Below, in pieces: positions 28,690-40,370 of a stretch of 64,000 nucleotides of DNA (position 1 is its first letter; the number at the start of each line of letters is the position of its first letter). The notes under the pieces were generated by a model. The model was not told the DNA's origin. It was given only the letters and a program-made list of their open reading frames with translations, and did no database searches. Source of the DNA: Fibrobacter sp. UWB16 (GTDB lineage Bacteria; Fibrobacterota; Fibrobacteria; Fibrobacterales; Fibrobacteraceae); contig NZ_OCMS01000001.1 of NCBI RefSeq assembly GCF_900215325.1, positions 124,001 through 188,000 of the forward strand, given 5' to 3'. The position numbers and the translations under genes are program-made.

Positions 28690-29945
28690 TTACCGCCTCC
28701 CCTACGCTTTCTGGAAAACCCTAGATGCACAAAAGGTTGCAAGCAGACCAAGAGGCAACTTACGTACGCGCCAAACGGCCCCGCAAGATTGACCCAGTCT
28801 GCAGTGAAATAGCCATAAGCGACAGCCGCGAGTACGCCACACAGCACAGGCAAGCGCACCACCTTGAATTCCGGAGCCGAAAATGGCGAGTAATAATTAC
28901 GTTCAACAGCTTCAGGAACTTCGCCATCCGAGCTATCGCTCTCTTCGCCGATCAGGATTTCGTCATTTTCAAAGAATCTTGAAAGGAATAGACGCACCCC
29001 AAAGAAAAGAGCCACGAACAAAGTTCCGCACGCAAACATAAGACTGACATTTGCAAATGTGGCATTCAAGAAGAAATGAAAATCGTCGAGATTTACAACA
29101 AAGTCGCACTTGAGCATCACGCCAAAAAAGATGCTAGCCACCACCAGCACACGTCCCCACAAGCTTTCGCGCACCGCAGCAATGAACAGCAACTGCGGAA
29201 CAGCGCAGGCAAATACAAAAGCCAAAACGCTCCCCTCGCCTTTGACAAGGAGAAGCCAAAGGAAAAGCAGCGACATGAACCAGCTGCACAGCAGGAGGAA
29301 CCGTTCAATTAACCGGTTGTAATAGTTTTCAAACGAAAGGAGAGCAATTGAACTTGCTAGCCCCATATAAAAGACAATTGCAACCACGTACAGCGGGAAG
29401 AACGCTCCCTGCCAAACAGAATTTTCGTGACAAGCGAAATCCAACGCAAATTCCGAGACGACCCAAAACACCGTCGGGAGGATAATCCATGCCAGCGGGC
29501 GGCGGATTTTAGCCAGTTCCTTGCAGAGCGTCATGTCTTCAGCAGAATCGGCAGCCACAAGATGCGTCACAAAGAACAAAAGCGAAATAAAGCCGACAAT
29601 GCCAATGCTGTAAACGTCACTATGAATATCACTATTCATTTGGATTGAACGAGAATAAAGCAGCGGTAGAACGACCGCAACGGCCAGGCTGCAAAGAGAA
29701 CCAAGTTCTAACAAAAGCGATGTGCGCCGGTGAATTTTCACCTTCATGACAAGCAAAAAAGCCGAGAGCAAGACCCCAGCCTGCGACATGCCGATCCAGA
29801 ATATGAACAAAGCCTTAGGGAATTTCCAGTTACCGCCATTGTGCAAAAGAAGGTCGATAGAACCATCCCAAAACGAGCCCCCTACCGAAAGCAGGAGCAA
29901 CAAGCACAACCCAATAAAAACTATAGTAACGACTTTGTTGTTCAA
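28686..29945 (-). CDS. polytopic membrane protein, possibly NrfD/ActC-like
   Basis: A 419-residue protein with about ten membrane helices. The segment WKFPKALFIFWIGMSQAGVLLSAFLLVM followed by a second long helix ending in LYSRS resembles the quinone-site helices of NrfD/PsrC/ActC proteins; this is a judgement from pattern only. There is no partner Fe-S or catalytic subunit nearby, only a small coupled membrane protein. A polar acidic loop (EESDSSDGEVPEAVE) separates the last helices. If the resemblance is wrong it is an unclassified permease-like protein. Confidence 0.5.
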   Translation of the reverse strand: MNNKVVTIVFIGLCLLLLLSVGGSFWDGSIDLLLHNGGNWKFPKALFIFWIGMSQAGVLLSAFLLVMKVKIHRRTSLLLELGSLCSLAVAVVLPLLYSRSIQMNSDIHSDVYSIGIVGFISLLFFVTHLVAADSAEDMTLCKELAKIRRPLAWIILPTVFWVVSEFALDFACHENSVWQGAFFPLYVVAIVFYMGLASSIALLSFENYYNRLIERFLLLCSWFMSLLFLWLLLVKGEGSVLAFVFACAVPQLLFIAAVRESLWGRVLVVASIFFGVMLKCDFVVNLDDFHFFLNATFANVSLMFACGTLFVALFFGVRLFLSRFFENDEILIGEESDSSDGEVPEAVERNYYSPFSAPEFKVVRLPVLCGVLAAVAYGYFTADWVNLAGPFGAYVSCLLVCLQPFVHLGFSRKRRGGGK

Positions 29946-30002
29946 CGTTCGCGTCTCTCCACATACAATATATTTTTTTATTTTTTACATCAGGAGAATC
30001 AA

Positions 30003-30785
30003 ATGAAAAAAATCCTACTCTGTCTAGCTTTTTTGGCCATTCATGCATCAGCAAATTCTTGCACCAAGGCTTGGTTCGAGATTAATGCTTACAATTACTT
30101 CGCCTCAAACAACAGGCCCTATCTGGATTCCACACATCAAAATGAATTGACTTACGAAATCGATGAAAAATACATCTATAAGAACGGAGTCATCGACACA
30201 ATTTTCAAGTATCATCAAAAAGCGACTACACCAGGATACATTTATGCCTTTAACTGGGAAAAAGGAACTTTAACTCTTTTACACAACGGTGCATCAGCAA
30301 AAATATCAAGAGAAACGGTCAACGACACTCTAATAATTACACAAACAGAGACAAATCAAGAAATCATAAAGATTCTTGATAATTATGCAGAAAGAACTTT
30401 CATTAAACCAAGTACAGGCAAAGTATCCGTAGAAAAAACATTCTTCAGCAACGACACCCTCGTTGTCCAAACCACATCGACATACAAATCGGGCGAGACA
30501 AACACATATAAATCCATCACAGTCATAGACCCGCAAGATGACTCCAAATGCACCGAATATGACGACGAGGGAGAAATTCGAGCACAGCTAGAATTCACAA
30601 AAAACGATAAAGGCTATTCCATAATGTACAATATGGTGCAAGTTACGAGCCCCAACTACAAAGAATACTTTATGATTGTCCCGGAAGAATACACCACCGC
30701 TATTCGCAAGCAGCGCCCAGCACCAAAGATTTCGCCGAAGGCCACATATTTTGATCTTTTAGGTCGCTACAAATTCAGTAAATAA
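30003..30785 (+). CDS. exported protein with possible C-terminal sorting motif
   Basis: A 260-residue protein. The start at ATG 30003 is fixed by AGGAG at 29992-29996 and by a signal peptide (ILLCLAFLAIHASANSC). The body is beta-rich, with no family recognised. The C-terminus ATYFDLLGRYKFSK resembles the (V/Y)DLLGR motif near the end of type-IX-sorted proteins, so surface sorting is possible (inference). It diverges from the NrfD-like gene. Confidence 0.7.
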   Translation: MKKILLCLAFLAIHASANSCTKAWFEINAYNYFASNNRPYLDSTHQNELTYEIDEKYIYKNGVIDTIFKYHQKATTPGYIYAFNWEKGTLTLLHNGASAKISRETVNDTLIITQTETNQEIIKILDNYAERTFIKPSTGKVSVEKTFFSNDTLVVQTTSTYKSGETNTYKSITVIDPQDDSKCTEYDDEGEIRAQLEFTKNDKGYSIMYNMVQVTSPNYKEYFMIVPEEYTTAIRKQRPAPKISPKATYFDLLGRYKFSK

Positions 30786-30805
30786 CATTTCAATCATTTT
30801 AACAA

Positions 30806-33636
<2,831 letters not shown>

Positions 33637-33653
33637 TTTTTCGCAATACAAGA

Positions 33654-33684
33654 AGGTGATGCCGGAACGGGGTCCGGCATGACA
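33654..33684 (+). repeat. palindromic element
   Basis: GATGCCGGA-ACGGGG-TCCGGCATGACA hairpin just after ligA. Confidence 0.85.
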
Positions 33685-33685
33685 T

Positions 33686-33838
33686 ATAAGAAAGGCGTCC
33701 CGAAGGACGCCCAGAACTGTTTTGATTAAAGATTTAGCACAGCGAAGCTACAATCTGCCACCTTCAAGGAAAGGTAGAAAACCAAAGCAGCTCGTTTCGG
33801 AATAAAACTCGGCTCAAAAGCCCTCGCTTCAATCCCTA
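33686..33838 (-). ncRNA. candidate structured small RNA
   Basis: On the minus strand a promoter-like pair TTGCCT (33873-33868) and TACATT (33850-33845) with 17-base spacing is followed by about 150 bases rich in hairpins (GGCT-TTTG-AGCC; ACCTT...AAGGT; AGAT-TAGC...GCTA-ATCT). It ends in a perfect GGCGTCC-TTCG-GGACGCC stem with a TTTCTT tail. No open frame. No Rfam family recognised; it does not match 6S, SRP, tmRNA or RNase P by eye. This explains the 325-base gap between ligA and the CobW gene. Confidence 0.4.
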
Positions 33839-33962
33839 AAAACAAATGTATTAAAAATTTAACAAAAAGGCAAGATGTTTAATAGTACAATTTGGAATGC
33901 GCCCTAAAGCTGTAATCCGTGTCACATTGCCTAAAAATCCTTTTTTTAGTAAATTTTAGCGC

Positions 33963-35255
33963 ATGAAATCAGTACCTATAACGCTCCTGACCGGTTACCT
34001 GGGAGCCGGCAAAACTACTCTCCTCAACTACGTTCTCAACAATCAGCAGGGCTATCACGTCGCCGTCATCGTAAATGACATTGGCGAAGTGAACATCGAC
34101 CAAACTTTAATTGAAAAGGGCGGAAACATCACGAAGGAAGATTCGGGCAAGGTTGTCCCGCTTTCGAACGGTTGCATCTGCTGCTCGCTCAAGACCGACT
34201 TGATCGAACAAATTGCCGAACTTTTGGAAATGGGCAAGTTCGACTACATCCTCATCGAAGCTAGCGGTATCTGCGAGCCGATTCCTATAGCCCAGACCAT
34301 TAGCTTTGCAGGTAGCCAGCTCCGTAGCAAGGACGGCAGACCTCTCCCCTGCCATTTGGACAACATCGTCGCCGTTGTGGACGTGCTCCGCCTCGCTGAC
34401 GAATTTGCCGGTGGCGAAAAGCTCCTCGACGAAAATCTCGAAGAAGAAGATATCGCAAACTTGCTCATCCAGCAGATTGAATTCTGCAACACGATTATTT
34501 TGAACAAGGTTGACGCGCTCAACAAGCACGACTTGGAACACGTGAAGGCCATCGTGAAGGCTTTGCAGCCGACCGCCAAGATGATCGAGACGAACTACGG
34601 CAAGGTCGACATGAAGGACATTCTCGACACGAAGCAGTTCGACTTCAACAAGGTTGCCGAATCGAGTACTTGGGCTATCAAGCTCAACGAAGAAGGTCAC
34701 GACAACGATGACGATGATGATGACGATCATGACGAACATGAACATCACCACCACGACCATGACGATGACCACGATGAGCACGAGCACCATCATCACGACC
34801 ACGAAGACGAAGACCACAGCCATTGCGACCACGAACATGGCGTTTGCCACTGCGGCCACCACCACGACAAGGACCATCCGCATGGCGACGAATATGGCAT
34901 CAGCACGTTCGTGTTCGAAGACCACCGTCCGCTGAACCGCGAAAAGTTCGAAGCGTTCCTCGACGACTATCCGACGAGCATCATCCGCACAAAGGGTCTC
35001 CTGTGGTTCAGCGATGAACGCAGTGAAAGCTACTTGTTCGAACAGGCCGGTAAGCAGGCCTCTGCCCAGAATTTTGGACGTTGGTTCGCCGCCGAAAGCA
35101 AGGCCGAACAGCAGCGCATCCTCGCCGAAAATCCGCAGCTCCAGAAAATTTGGGACGAAAAGTACGGCGACCGCATCATCCGCTTGGTATTCATTGGCCA
35201 GCACATGGACAAGAAGAAGATCATCCAGGTGATGAACGACTGCTTGGACGACTAG
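33963..35255 (+). CDS. CobW/COG0523-family metal GTPase with His-rich loop
   Basis: A 430-residue GTPase, probable zinc (or other metal) chaperone. Walker A GYLGAGKTTLLN (residues 10-21), the metal-binding CxCC motif GCICCSLK, EASGICEP, and NKVD as the G4 motif. Residues about 245-315 are a run of His, Asp and Glu (dozens of His) that must bind divalent metal. The CobW C-terminal domain follows. The promoter TTGCCT (33927-33932), 17 bases, TAAATT (33950-33955) puts the transcript start at or beside the ATG, with no ribosome site (leaderless). No clear Zur operator is seen. Confidence 0.92.
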   Translation: MKSVPITLLTGYLGAGKTTLLNYVLNNQQGYHVAVIVNDIGEVNIDQTLIEKGGNITKEDSGKVVPLSNGCICCSLKTDLIEQIAELLEMGKFDYILIEASGICEPIPIAQTISFAGSQLRSKDGRPLPCHLDNIVAVVDVLRLADEFAGGEKLLDENLEEEDIANLLIQQIEFCNTIILNKVDALNKHDLEHVKAIVKALQPTAKMIETNYGKVDMKDILDTKQFDFNKVAESSTWAIKLNEEGHDNDDDDDDDHDEHEHHHHDHDDDHDEHEHHHHDHEDEDHSHCDHEHGVCHCGHHHDKDHPHGDEYGISTFVFEDHRPLNREKFEAFLDDYPTSIIRTKGLLWFSDERSESYLFEQAGKQASAQNFGRWFAAESKAEQQRILAENPQLQKIWDEKYGDRIIRLVFIGQHMDKKKIIQVMNDCLDD

Positions 35256-35260
35256 TACAA

Positions 35261-35290
35261 TGTCATGCCCGCCGCCGAGCGGGCATCACC
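35261..35290 (-). repeat. palindromic element
   Basis: TGTCATGCCCGC...GCGGGCATC: a minus-oriented copy directly after the CobW gene. Confidence 0.85.
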
Positions 35291-35302
35291 TTTTAAAGAC
35301 GA

Positions 35303-35336
35303 GAATCCCCGCGACCGAAGTCGCGGGGATTTTTTC
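35303..35336 (+). terminator. rho-independent terminator after the CobW gene
   Basis: 12-bp stem AATCCCCGCGAC / GTCGCGGGGATT, loop CGAA, then T run. It lies between convergent genes and may serve both, but the T run favours the plus strand. Confidence 0.9.
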
Positions 35337-35352
35337 AAATAAAGTTAAGCAG

Positions 35353-36594
35353 TTACTTTTCTTCGATTTCTTGAATTTCAATAGCATCGACGTCTGGCGG
35401 GAGCGGATTTTTGGAGTCTTGTTTTGCACCAAGACGTTCCAGTTTGCGGCAAGATTGCACTATGCTAGCCCCCTTATCATCGAGTTTCGCCATTCCCTTA
35501 TTGTAAGCGTCTTGAGCTTTTCCAAGGGCGGAGCCAATATCTTCCATATTTTTCACAAACATGCCCACACGTTTGAGCACTTCGTTCGCAAGTTCAAAGA
35601 CCTTTTGCTGGTTTTGAGCCTGCTGCACCTGGCGCCAGGTCAACTTAACGATACGGAGAGCGGCAAAAAGCGTCTGTTCGTCGGCAATATAGACTCCACG
35701 GTCCATGGAATCGCGCCAAAGAGAAGGTTCCTCGGAAAGCGCCGTCCAAAGAGCGGCTGAGCGAGGGACAAACATGATAACAAAATCAACGGTTTCCCTC
35801 GGAGCTTTCACGTATGTCGAATACTTTTTCTTGGCAAGTTCATCCACATGCTTCTTGAGGCTTTCAATATGACGTTTCAAAAGGAGCTTCCGCTGTTCCA
35901 CATCTTCGCAAGCGACATAGTCCATAAAAGCATTCATGGAAACCTTAGAATCGACAATGACATCCTTTTTTGTATCCAGGTGGACGATAACATCCGGGCG
36001 CATCATGCTTCCAGTCTCTTCGGCGCGGAGCACATTGCCTTTTTCATCGCGCAGTGTTGATTGCGTTTCAAAATGAATTCCCTTTTGGAGTCCGAGCGAT
36101 TGCAGCAGTTCTTCGAGGACGCATTCGCCCCAGTCGCCCTGAATTTTGCTATCGTGCTTGAAAGCGCGAATCAAGTCATCGGCAGTTTGCTTTGTCGCCT
36201 TGTTAGAATTGATGGATTGCTGCAGAACTTCCTTCAGCGAGGTATTCGCCGCAGTCTGCTGTAGCGTCGTGTCGTTCATGGTCTTTTCCATCTTGGCGAT
36301 GGTTTCCTTGAGCGGAGTCACGAGCTGTTCCATGGTGGCATGGCCCGATTCCGAAATTTGCTTTTCGCGCTGTTTAAGCATTTCTTCAGTAGCGTTTTTC
36401 GCTTCGGCAACTAGGCGCTGCGAGATATCATCGAAGCGAGCTTTTTGCTCTTCAAAAGCTCGGGCCGCCTCGGCTTTTGTCATTTCAAGTTGGCTTTTCA
36501 ATACAGCAACTTCTGTTTTTGCACTATGTCCCAATAAATAACCAATTGCGATCCCTAATACAGCGCAAATAATGGCGACGGCAATTATCATCAA
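35353..36594 (-). CDS. rmuC: RmuC-family protein
   Basis: A 413-residue protein. An N-terminal membrane helix (IAVAIICAVLGIAIGYLLG) is followed by a long coiled coil (about 30-140), then the RmuC endonuclease-like domain: KIQGDWGECVLEELLQSLGL, RPDVIVHL, DSKVSMNAF, FVIMFVP. RmuC proteins limit inversions and recombination between repeats in E. coli; the mechanism is not settled. Normal length and intact. Confidence 0.93.
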   Translation of the reverse strand: MMIIAVAIICAVLGIAIGYLLGHSAKTEVAVLKSQLEMTKAEAARAFEEQKARFDDISQRLVAEAKNATEEMLKQREKQISESGHATMEQLVTPLKETIAKMEKTMNDTTLQQTAANTSLKEVLQQSINSNKATKQTADDLIRAFKHDSKIQGDWGECVLEELLQSLGLQKGIHFETQSTLRDEKGNVLRAEETGSMMRPDVIVHLDTKKDVIVDSKVSMNAFMDYVACEDVEQRKLLLKRHIESLKKHVDELAKKKYSTYVKAPRETVDFVIMFVPRSAALWTALSEEPSLWRDSMDRGVYIADEQTLFAALRIVKLTWRQVQQAQNQQKVFELANEVLKRVGMFVKNMEDIGSALGKAQDAYNKGMAKLDDKGASIVQSCRKLERLGAKQDSKNPLPPDVDAIEIQEIEEK

Positions 36595-36664
36595 GAACTC
36601 CTTTTAACGTTCTAACAATATATCGTTATTTAAATGAAAAATGTCAACTGTTTTTCGAGAAATC

Positions 36665-36750
36665 ACTGGATCCTGCTCCTCCGAACCTAACTCCACTAAG
36701 GGACTGAAGCCCCAAGTCTCGTATATCGCTTCGCTCAGGATGACGAATGA
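36665..36750 (+). repeat. palindromic element with long loop
   Basis: ACTGGATCCTG ... CTTCGCTCAGGATGACG, about 85 bases, then a second GAATGACAAG end: a GGATCC-type copy like the one in ligA. The rest of 36751-36913 is A/T-rich and probably holds the trp promoter; no operator could be identified. Confidence 0.7.
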
Positions 36751-36913
36751 CAAGCACAGGGATAAGTTTTATTATAGCAAAATTCAATATTTATCTGGTA
36801 AAAATAGAGCTTAACTATAACAATATCCAATTTCACAGTAGGTTTATAGGATTTTTCAATAAATTTTAGACTGACCCCTTGCCATGCGTCATTTGGATTG
36901 ATATTTTTGTGGC

Positions 36914-36970
36914 ATGATGAATTTTGTTACAAATGCAACTCTCAACCGTCGTTGGTGGCGCGGACTCTAA
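36914..36970 (+). CDS. trpL: trp leader peptide
   Basis: An 18-residue reading frame, MMNFVTNATLNRRWWRGL, with tandem Trp codons (36953-36958) four codons before the stop. It sits 154 bases upstream of trpE. The Trp pair overlaps segment 1 of a set of alternative hairpins (see attenuator). This is the classical arrangement for ribosome-stalling control by charged tRNA-Trp. The ribosome site is weak (GTGG just before ATG). Confidence 0.85.
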   Translation: MMNFVTNATLNRRWWRGL

Positions 36971-37048
36971 CATAGAGCCCGGTATTTGTTACAAATCACC
37001 CAAGATTTTTAGGCAAAGGCTTCCGGACTCACGGAGGCCTTCCTTTTT
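36962..37048 (+). promoter_or_regulatory. trp attenuator
   Basis: Four segments: 1 = GGACTCTA (36962-36969, in the leader stop region), 2 = TAGAGCCCGG (36973-36982), 3 = CCGGACTC (37023-37030), 4 = CGGAGGCCTT (37032-37041). 1 pairs with 2. Segment 2 (GAGCCCGG) pairs with 3 at 7 of 8 positions as antiterminator. AAGGCTTCCG (37016-37025) pairs with 4 and is followed by T5, the terminator. Extra complementarity GCAAAGGCTT (37014-37023) with AAGCCTTTGC (37080-37089) could stabilise a read-through form. Confidence 0.8.
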
Positions 37049-37124
37049 ACCGAAAATTGACGAAATCCTCCGGGAAATAAAGCCTTTGCAAAACGCAAAC
37101 GAGTTTTAAAACTAGAGGATTAAA

Positions 37125-38570
37125 ATGACTAAGATTACTCACATCACCGAACGCCCGGGTTACGCTCCGCGTACTGACAGCATTTACGTTGCACTCCCCG
37201 GTGAACGTTACACCCCGTTTTCACTCGCCAAGAAGCTCGGCGCAAAGGCCATCTTCGAATCGGCAAGCTTTGACCACGGTCGTAGCCGTTACTCGACTTT
37301 GATGGTCGATGAAGGATTCCGCCTGCGCCAGAACGACAAGAACGTGAGCATTGTCGTGGACGGCAAGGAAAGCGAATTCTTGGCAGAAGGTGATGGCGAT
37401 ATTCTCGACGCCTTGCTCAAGATTTCCGCAGAAAACACGGTGCCGCCAAACCAGATTCCTATTCCGTCTTCGGGCGTGGGCTACCTCGGCTACGAATTCT
37501 GTGCCCGCTGCGATACGATTCGCCTTGCCCCGCAGGTGGATGAACTCAACATTCCCGAAGCTGAATTTTTAGTCGGCCACATTTACATTGTATTCGACCA
37601 CTTCACCGAAAAGCTTCACTTGTTCGCCCTGAACTACGAAGAACACCAGATCGACCTGAAGGCCGCAATTGAAAAGGTGAAGGCACGCCTTGCTGACCTC
37701 GACTTTAGCTACCTCGCTCCGGAAAAGCAGTACGGCAAGGGCATTACGATGACCGACCTGGAACAGTCCCGCAAGGAATACGTGGAAAAGGTCGCCGCAT
37801 TGCAGAAGCACATCGTGGCAGGCAACATCGTTCAGGCTGTGCCATCCCGCCGCATCCAATTCGCAAGCGATATCGAAGCGCTCGACATTTACCGCCGCCT
37901 CCGTACGGTGAACCCGTCTCCGTATATGTTCTTCTTGGATTACGGCACACACCAGTTCATCGGCGCATCGCCGGAAAGCTTGATTCGTGTGCGTGAAGGC
38001 ATCGCTACCATCCACCCGATTGCAGGTACCCGCCGCCGCGGTAAGGATGACGCAGAAGACGAAGCATTGATGAAGAATTTGAAGGGCGATCCGAAGGAAC
38101 GCGCAGAACACTTGATGCTCGTAGACCTCGCCCGCAACGACCTCGGCCGCGTTTGCGATGCCGGTACGGTCGAAACGACCAAGTACATGGAATGCGAAAA
38201 GTTCAGCCACGTGATCCACTTGGTCTCTGACGTGCAAGGCCGCGTTTCCAAGAACAAGAAGGCAATTGAAGTGCTGCGCTCCAGCTTCCCGGCAGGTACG
38301 GTGAGCGGTGCTCCGAAAATCAGCGCCATTGAAATTCTTTCTGGTCTCGAAAAAATCAAGCGTCGCTTCTACGCTGGCGCCGTGGGTTACATTGAATCGG
38401 ACGGTGACTTGGATTTCTGCATCGCTATCCGTTGCTGCTTAAAGCAGGGCAAGACCATCAGCCTCCAGGCAGGCGGTGGCATCGTGGCGGCATCGAACGC
38501 TGACCGCGAATTTGAAGAAACGAATGAAAAGCTCGGAGCAATCAGGGCTGTACTGGAGGGTGACAACTAG
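37125..38570 (+). CDS. trpE: anthranilate synthase component I
   Basis: A 481-residue enzyme making anthranilate from chorismate and NH3 (from the TrpG partner). The chorismate-binding half carries PSPYMFFLDYG, GASPESLIRV, PIAGTRRRG, ERAEHLMLVDLARNDLGRVC, FPAGTVSGAPKISA and YAGAVGYIE. The N-terminal Trp feedback site is as in the family. GAGG at 37112-37115 gives the ribosome site. The protein contains no tryptophan residue. It is controlled by the leader/attenuator; the trpGD fusion follows after a short palindromic element. Confidence 0.97.
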   Translation: MTKITHITERPGYAPRTDSIYVALPGERYTPFSLAKKLGAKAIFESASFDHGRSRYSTLMVDEGFRLRQNDKNVSIVVDGKESEFLAEGDGDILDALLKISAENTVPPNQIPIPSSGVGYLGYEFCARCDTIRLAPQVDELNIPEAEFLVGHIYIVFDHFTEKLHLFALNYEEHQIDLKAAIEKVKARLADLDFSYLAPEKQYGKGITMTDLEQSRKEYVEKVAALQKHIVAGNIVQAVPSRRIQFASDIEALDIYRRLRTVNPSPYMFFLDYGTHQFIGASPESLIRVREGIATIHPIAGTRRRGKDDAEDEALMKNLKGDPKERAEHLMLVDLARNDLGRVCDAGTVETTKYMECEKFSHVIHLVSDVQGRVSKNKKAIEVLRSSFPAGTVSGAPKISAIEILSGLEKIKRRFYAGAVGYIESDGDLDFCIAIRCCLKQGKTISLQAGGGIVAASNADREFEETNEKLGAIRAVLEGDN

Positions 38571-38600
38571 ATTGCTTCGGCTTTCAGCCTCGCAATGACG
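38571..38600 (+). repeat. palindromic element between trpE and trpGD
   Basis: ATTGC-TTCGGCTTTCAGCCTC-GCAATGACG: a hairpin of the same ATGAC-ended family inside the operon. Confidence 0.7.
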
Positions 38601-38635
38601 TAACACCCCAAAACTTTAAAAAAGAGATTACAACC

Positions 38636-40231
38636 ATGATTATCATTATCGACAACTACGATTCTTTTACTTACAACGTTTATCAGGCATTAGCCAAGAT
38701 TACCACCGAAGAAATCCGCGTGCTCCGTAGCCGCGAATGCACCATTGCAGATATCGAAAAGCTGAACCCGAGCCGCCTTATCGTAAGCCCGGGCCCGGGC
38801 CGCCCCGAAGATGCGGGCATTTCCGTCGAAGCCATCAAGCACTTCGCAGGCAAGCTCCCGATTTTGGGCGTGTGCCTCGGCCACCAGGCTATCGGTTACG
38901 CCTTTGGCGCAAAGATTGTGCAGGCCAAGTTCATCAAGCACGGCATCGCCGAAGAAATCGACCTCGATGGCAAGGGTCTCTTCCGCACCATCGGCAAGAA
39001 GAACATCTTCACGCGTTACCACAGCTTGGTCATCGACGAATCTACGCTCCCGGGCGATTTCGAAGTGACCGCCCGCGCAACAGACGGCGACATCATGGGC
39101 ATTCGCCACAAGACGCTCCCGATTGAAGGCGTGCAGTTCCACCCGGAATCCATCGCTAGCGGCCGCGCCGACGAATTCTTCAAGGCATTCCTCAACTACC
39201 GTCGCGAACCGCTTGACATCCGCGGAATCCTGAACACGCTTACTGCAGGCAAGGATTTGACTCGCGAAACCGCCGAAATGTTCATGGAAGACTTGACGGA
39301 CGGTATCATGGACGAACGCCAGATGGCAGCAATCCTTACCGCACTTTCCAGCAAGGGCCCCGTGACCGATGAAATCGCCGGTTGCGCGAAGGTACTCAGC
39401 AGCAAGAAGCGCAAGTTCCCGTACAGCGGTGACGAACTCACCGATATCGTGGGTACCGGTGGCGACGGCAAGGGTAGCTTCAACGTGAGCTCTCTCTCCG
39501 GCCTTATCGCAGCAAGCTGTGGCGCCAAGATTGCCAAGCACGGCAACCGCGCTGTTTCGAGCAAGTCCGGTGCCGCCGACTTTTACACGGCTGCAGGCTT
39601 CAAGCTCGACATGACTCCGGAAAAAGCAGCAAGCGTCATCGACAAGACGAACTTTGTTTTCCTCATGGCTCCGGTTTACCACAGCGCTATGCGTTTTGCA
39701 GGCCCGGTTCGTGGCGCACTCGGCGTGAAGACCATCATGAATTTACTCGGCCCCCTCACGAACCCGGCCGAAGCCAAATACCTCATGCTCGGCGTTTACA
39801 GCAAGTCGATTCTCGAACCGTTCACCAAGGCTGCAAAGTCCCTCGGTGCCAAGCGCGTGATGGTCGCTATCTCCGATGACGGCTACGACGAAATCTCTCC
39901 GTGCGTTCCGACGACCATTGCCGAAATCTTGGAAGACGGCGAGTATCGCGAATACCGCATTGACCCGAAGGAATTCGGCGTCCCGGCTGTGGACCCGGAA
40001 GACCTCGCAGGCGGTACGGGCGTGGACAACTTCAACCTCGCTCTCGACGTGCTGAACGGCAAGGGCCGTCCGGGCATCAAGTATGCCTGCGCCCTGAACG
40101 CCGGTGCAGCGCTTTACATCAGCAACAAGGCTGCAAGCATCAAGGAAGGCTTCGACAAGGCGATTAAGGCTATGGAAGACGGCTCCGTTCTCAAGAAGAT
40201 TGAGGAAGTGAAGGTCGCTACAAACGCGTAA
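38636..40231 (+). CDS. trpGD: fused anthranilate synthase component II and anthranilate phosphoribosyltransferase
   Basis: A 531-residue fusion. Residues 1-190 are the glutamine amidotransferase (SPGPGRPEDAG, nucleophile Cys80 in GVCLGHQAIGYAFG, His in VQFHPES). Residues about 195-531 are TrpD: LTAGKDLTRETAEMFMEDL, PRPP site GTGGDGKGSFNVSS, KHGNRAVSSKSGAADF, and NLLGPLTNP. The same fusion occurs in E. coli. Like TrpE, it contains no Trp. Co-transcribed with trpE. Other trp genes are not in the window and a terminator follows. Confidence 0.97.
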   Translation: MIIIIDNYDSFTYNVYQALAKITTEEIRVLRSRECTIADIEKLNPSRLIVSPGPGRPEDAGISVEAIKHFAGKLPILGVCLGHQAIGYAFGAKIVQAKFIKHGIAEEIDLDGKGLFRTIGKKNIFTRYHSLVIDESTLPGDFEVTARATDGDIMGIRHKTLPIEGVQFHPESIASGRADEFFKAFLNYRREPLDIRGILNTLTAGKDLTRETAEMFMEDLTDGIMDERQMAAILTALSSKGPVTDEIAGCAKVLSSKKRKFPYSGDELTDIVGTGGDGKGSFNVSSLSGLIAASCGAKIAKHGNRAVSSKSGAADFYTAAGFKLDMTPEKAASVIDKTNFVFLMAPVYHSAMRFAGPVRGALGVKTIMNLLGPLTNPAEAKYLMLGVYSKSILEPFTKAAKSLGAKRVMVAISDDGYDEISPCVPTTIAEILEDGEYREYRIDPKEFGVPAVDPEDLAGGTGVDNFNLALDVLNGKGRPGIKYACALNAGAALYISNKAASIKEGFDKAIKAMEDGSVLKKIEEVKVATNA

Positions 40232-40290
40232 TGAGGTCCGCCGCGCTTGCTACCTTTGGGAGCGAGCGCAGGCAACGTCCTTTGTGATAA

Positions 40291-40319
40291 GTGCTCCGAG
40301 AAATCGGGGTGCTTTTTTT
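40291..40319 (+). terminator. terminator of trpE-trpGD
   Basis: GTGCTCCGA-GAAA-TCGGGGTGC stem (some G-T pairs) with seven T. Confidence 0.8.
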
Positions 40320-40370
40320 CAATAACACATTTTGACATTCCTTTTTGTACCTTAAAATGCGTCGGACGAA

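Noticed and set aside
34107-35204. A 365-codon minus-strand frame opposite the CobW gene with long Val/Met runs
   Set aside because: The low-complexity Val/Met/Ile run is the antisense of the His/Asp-rich loop codons (CAC, GAC, GAT).
38690-39682. A 330-codon minus-strand frame opposite trpGD
   Set aside because: Shadow of a well-supported fusion gene.
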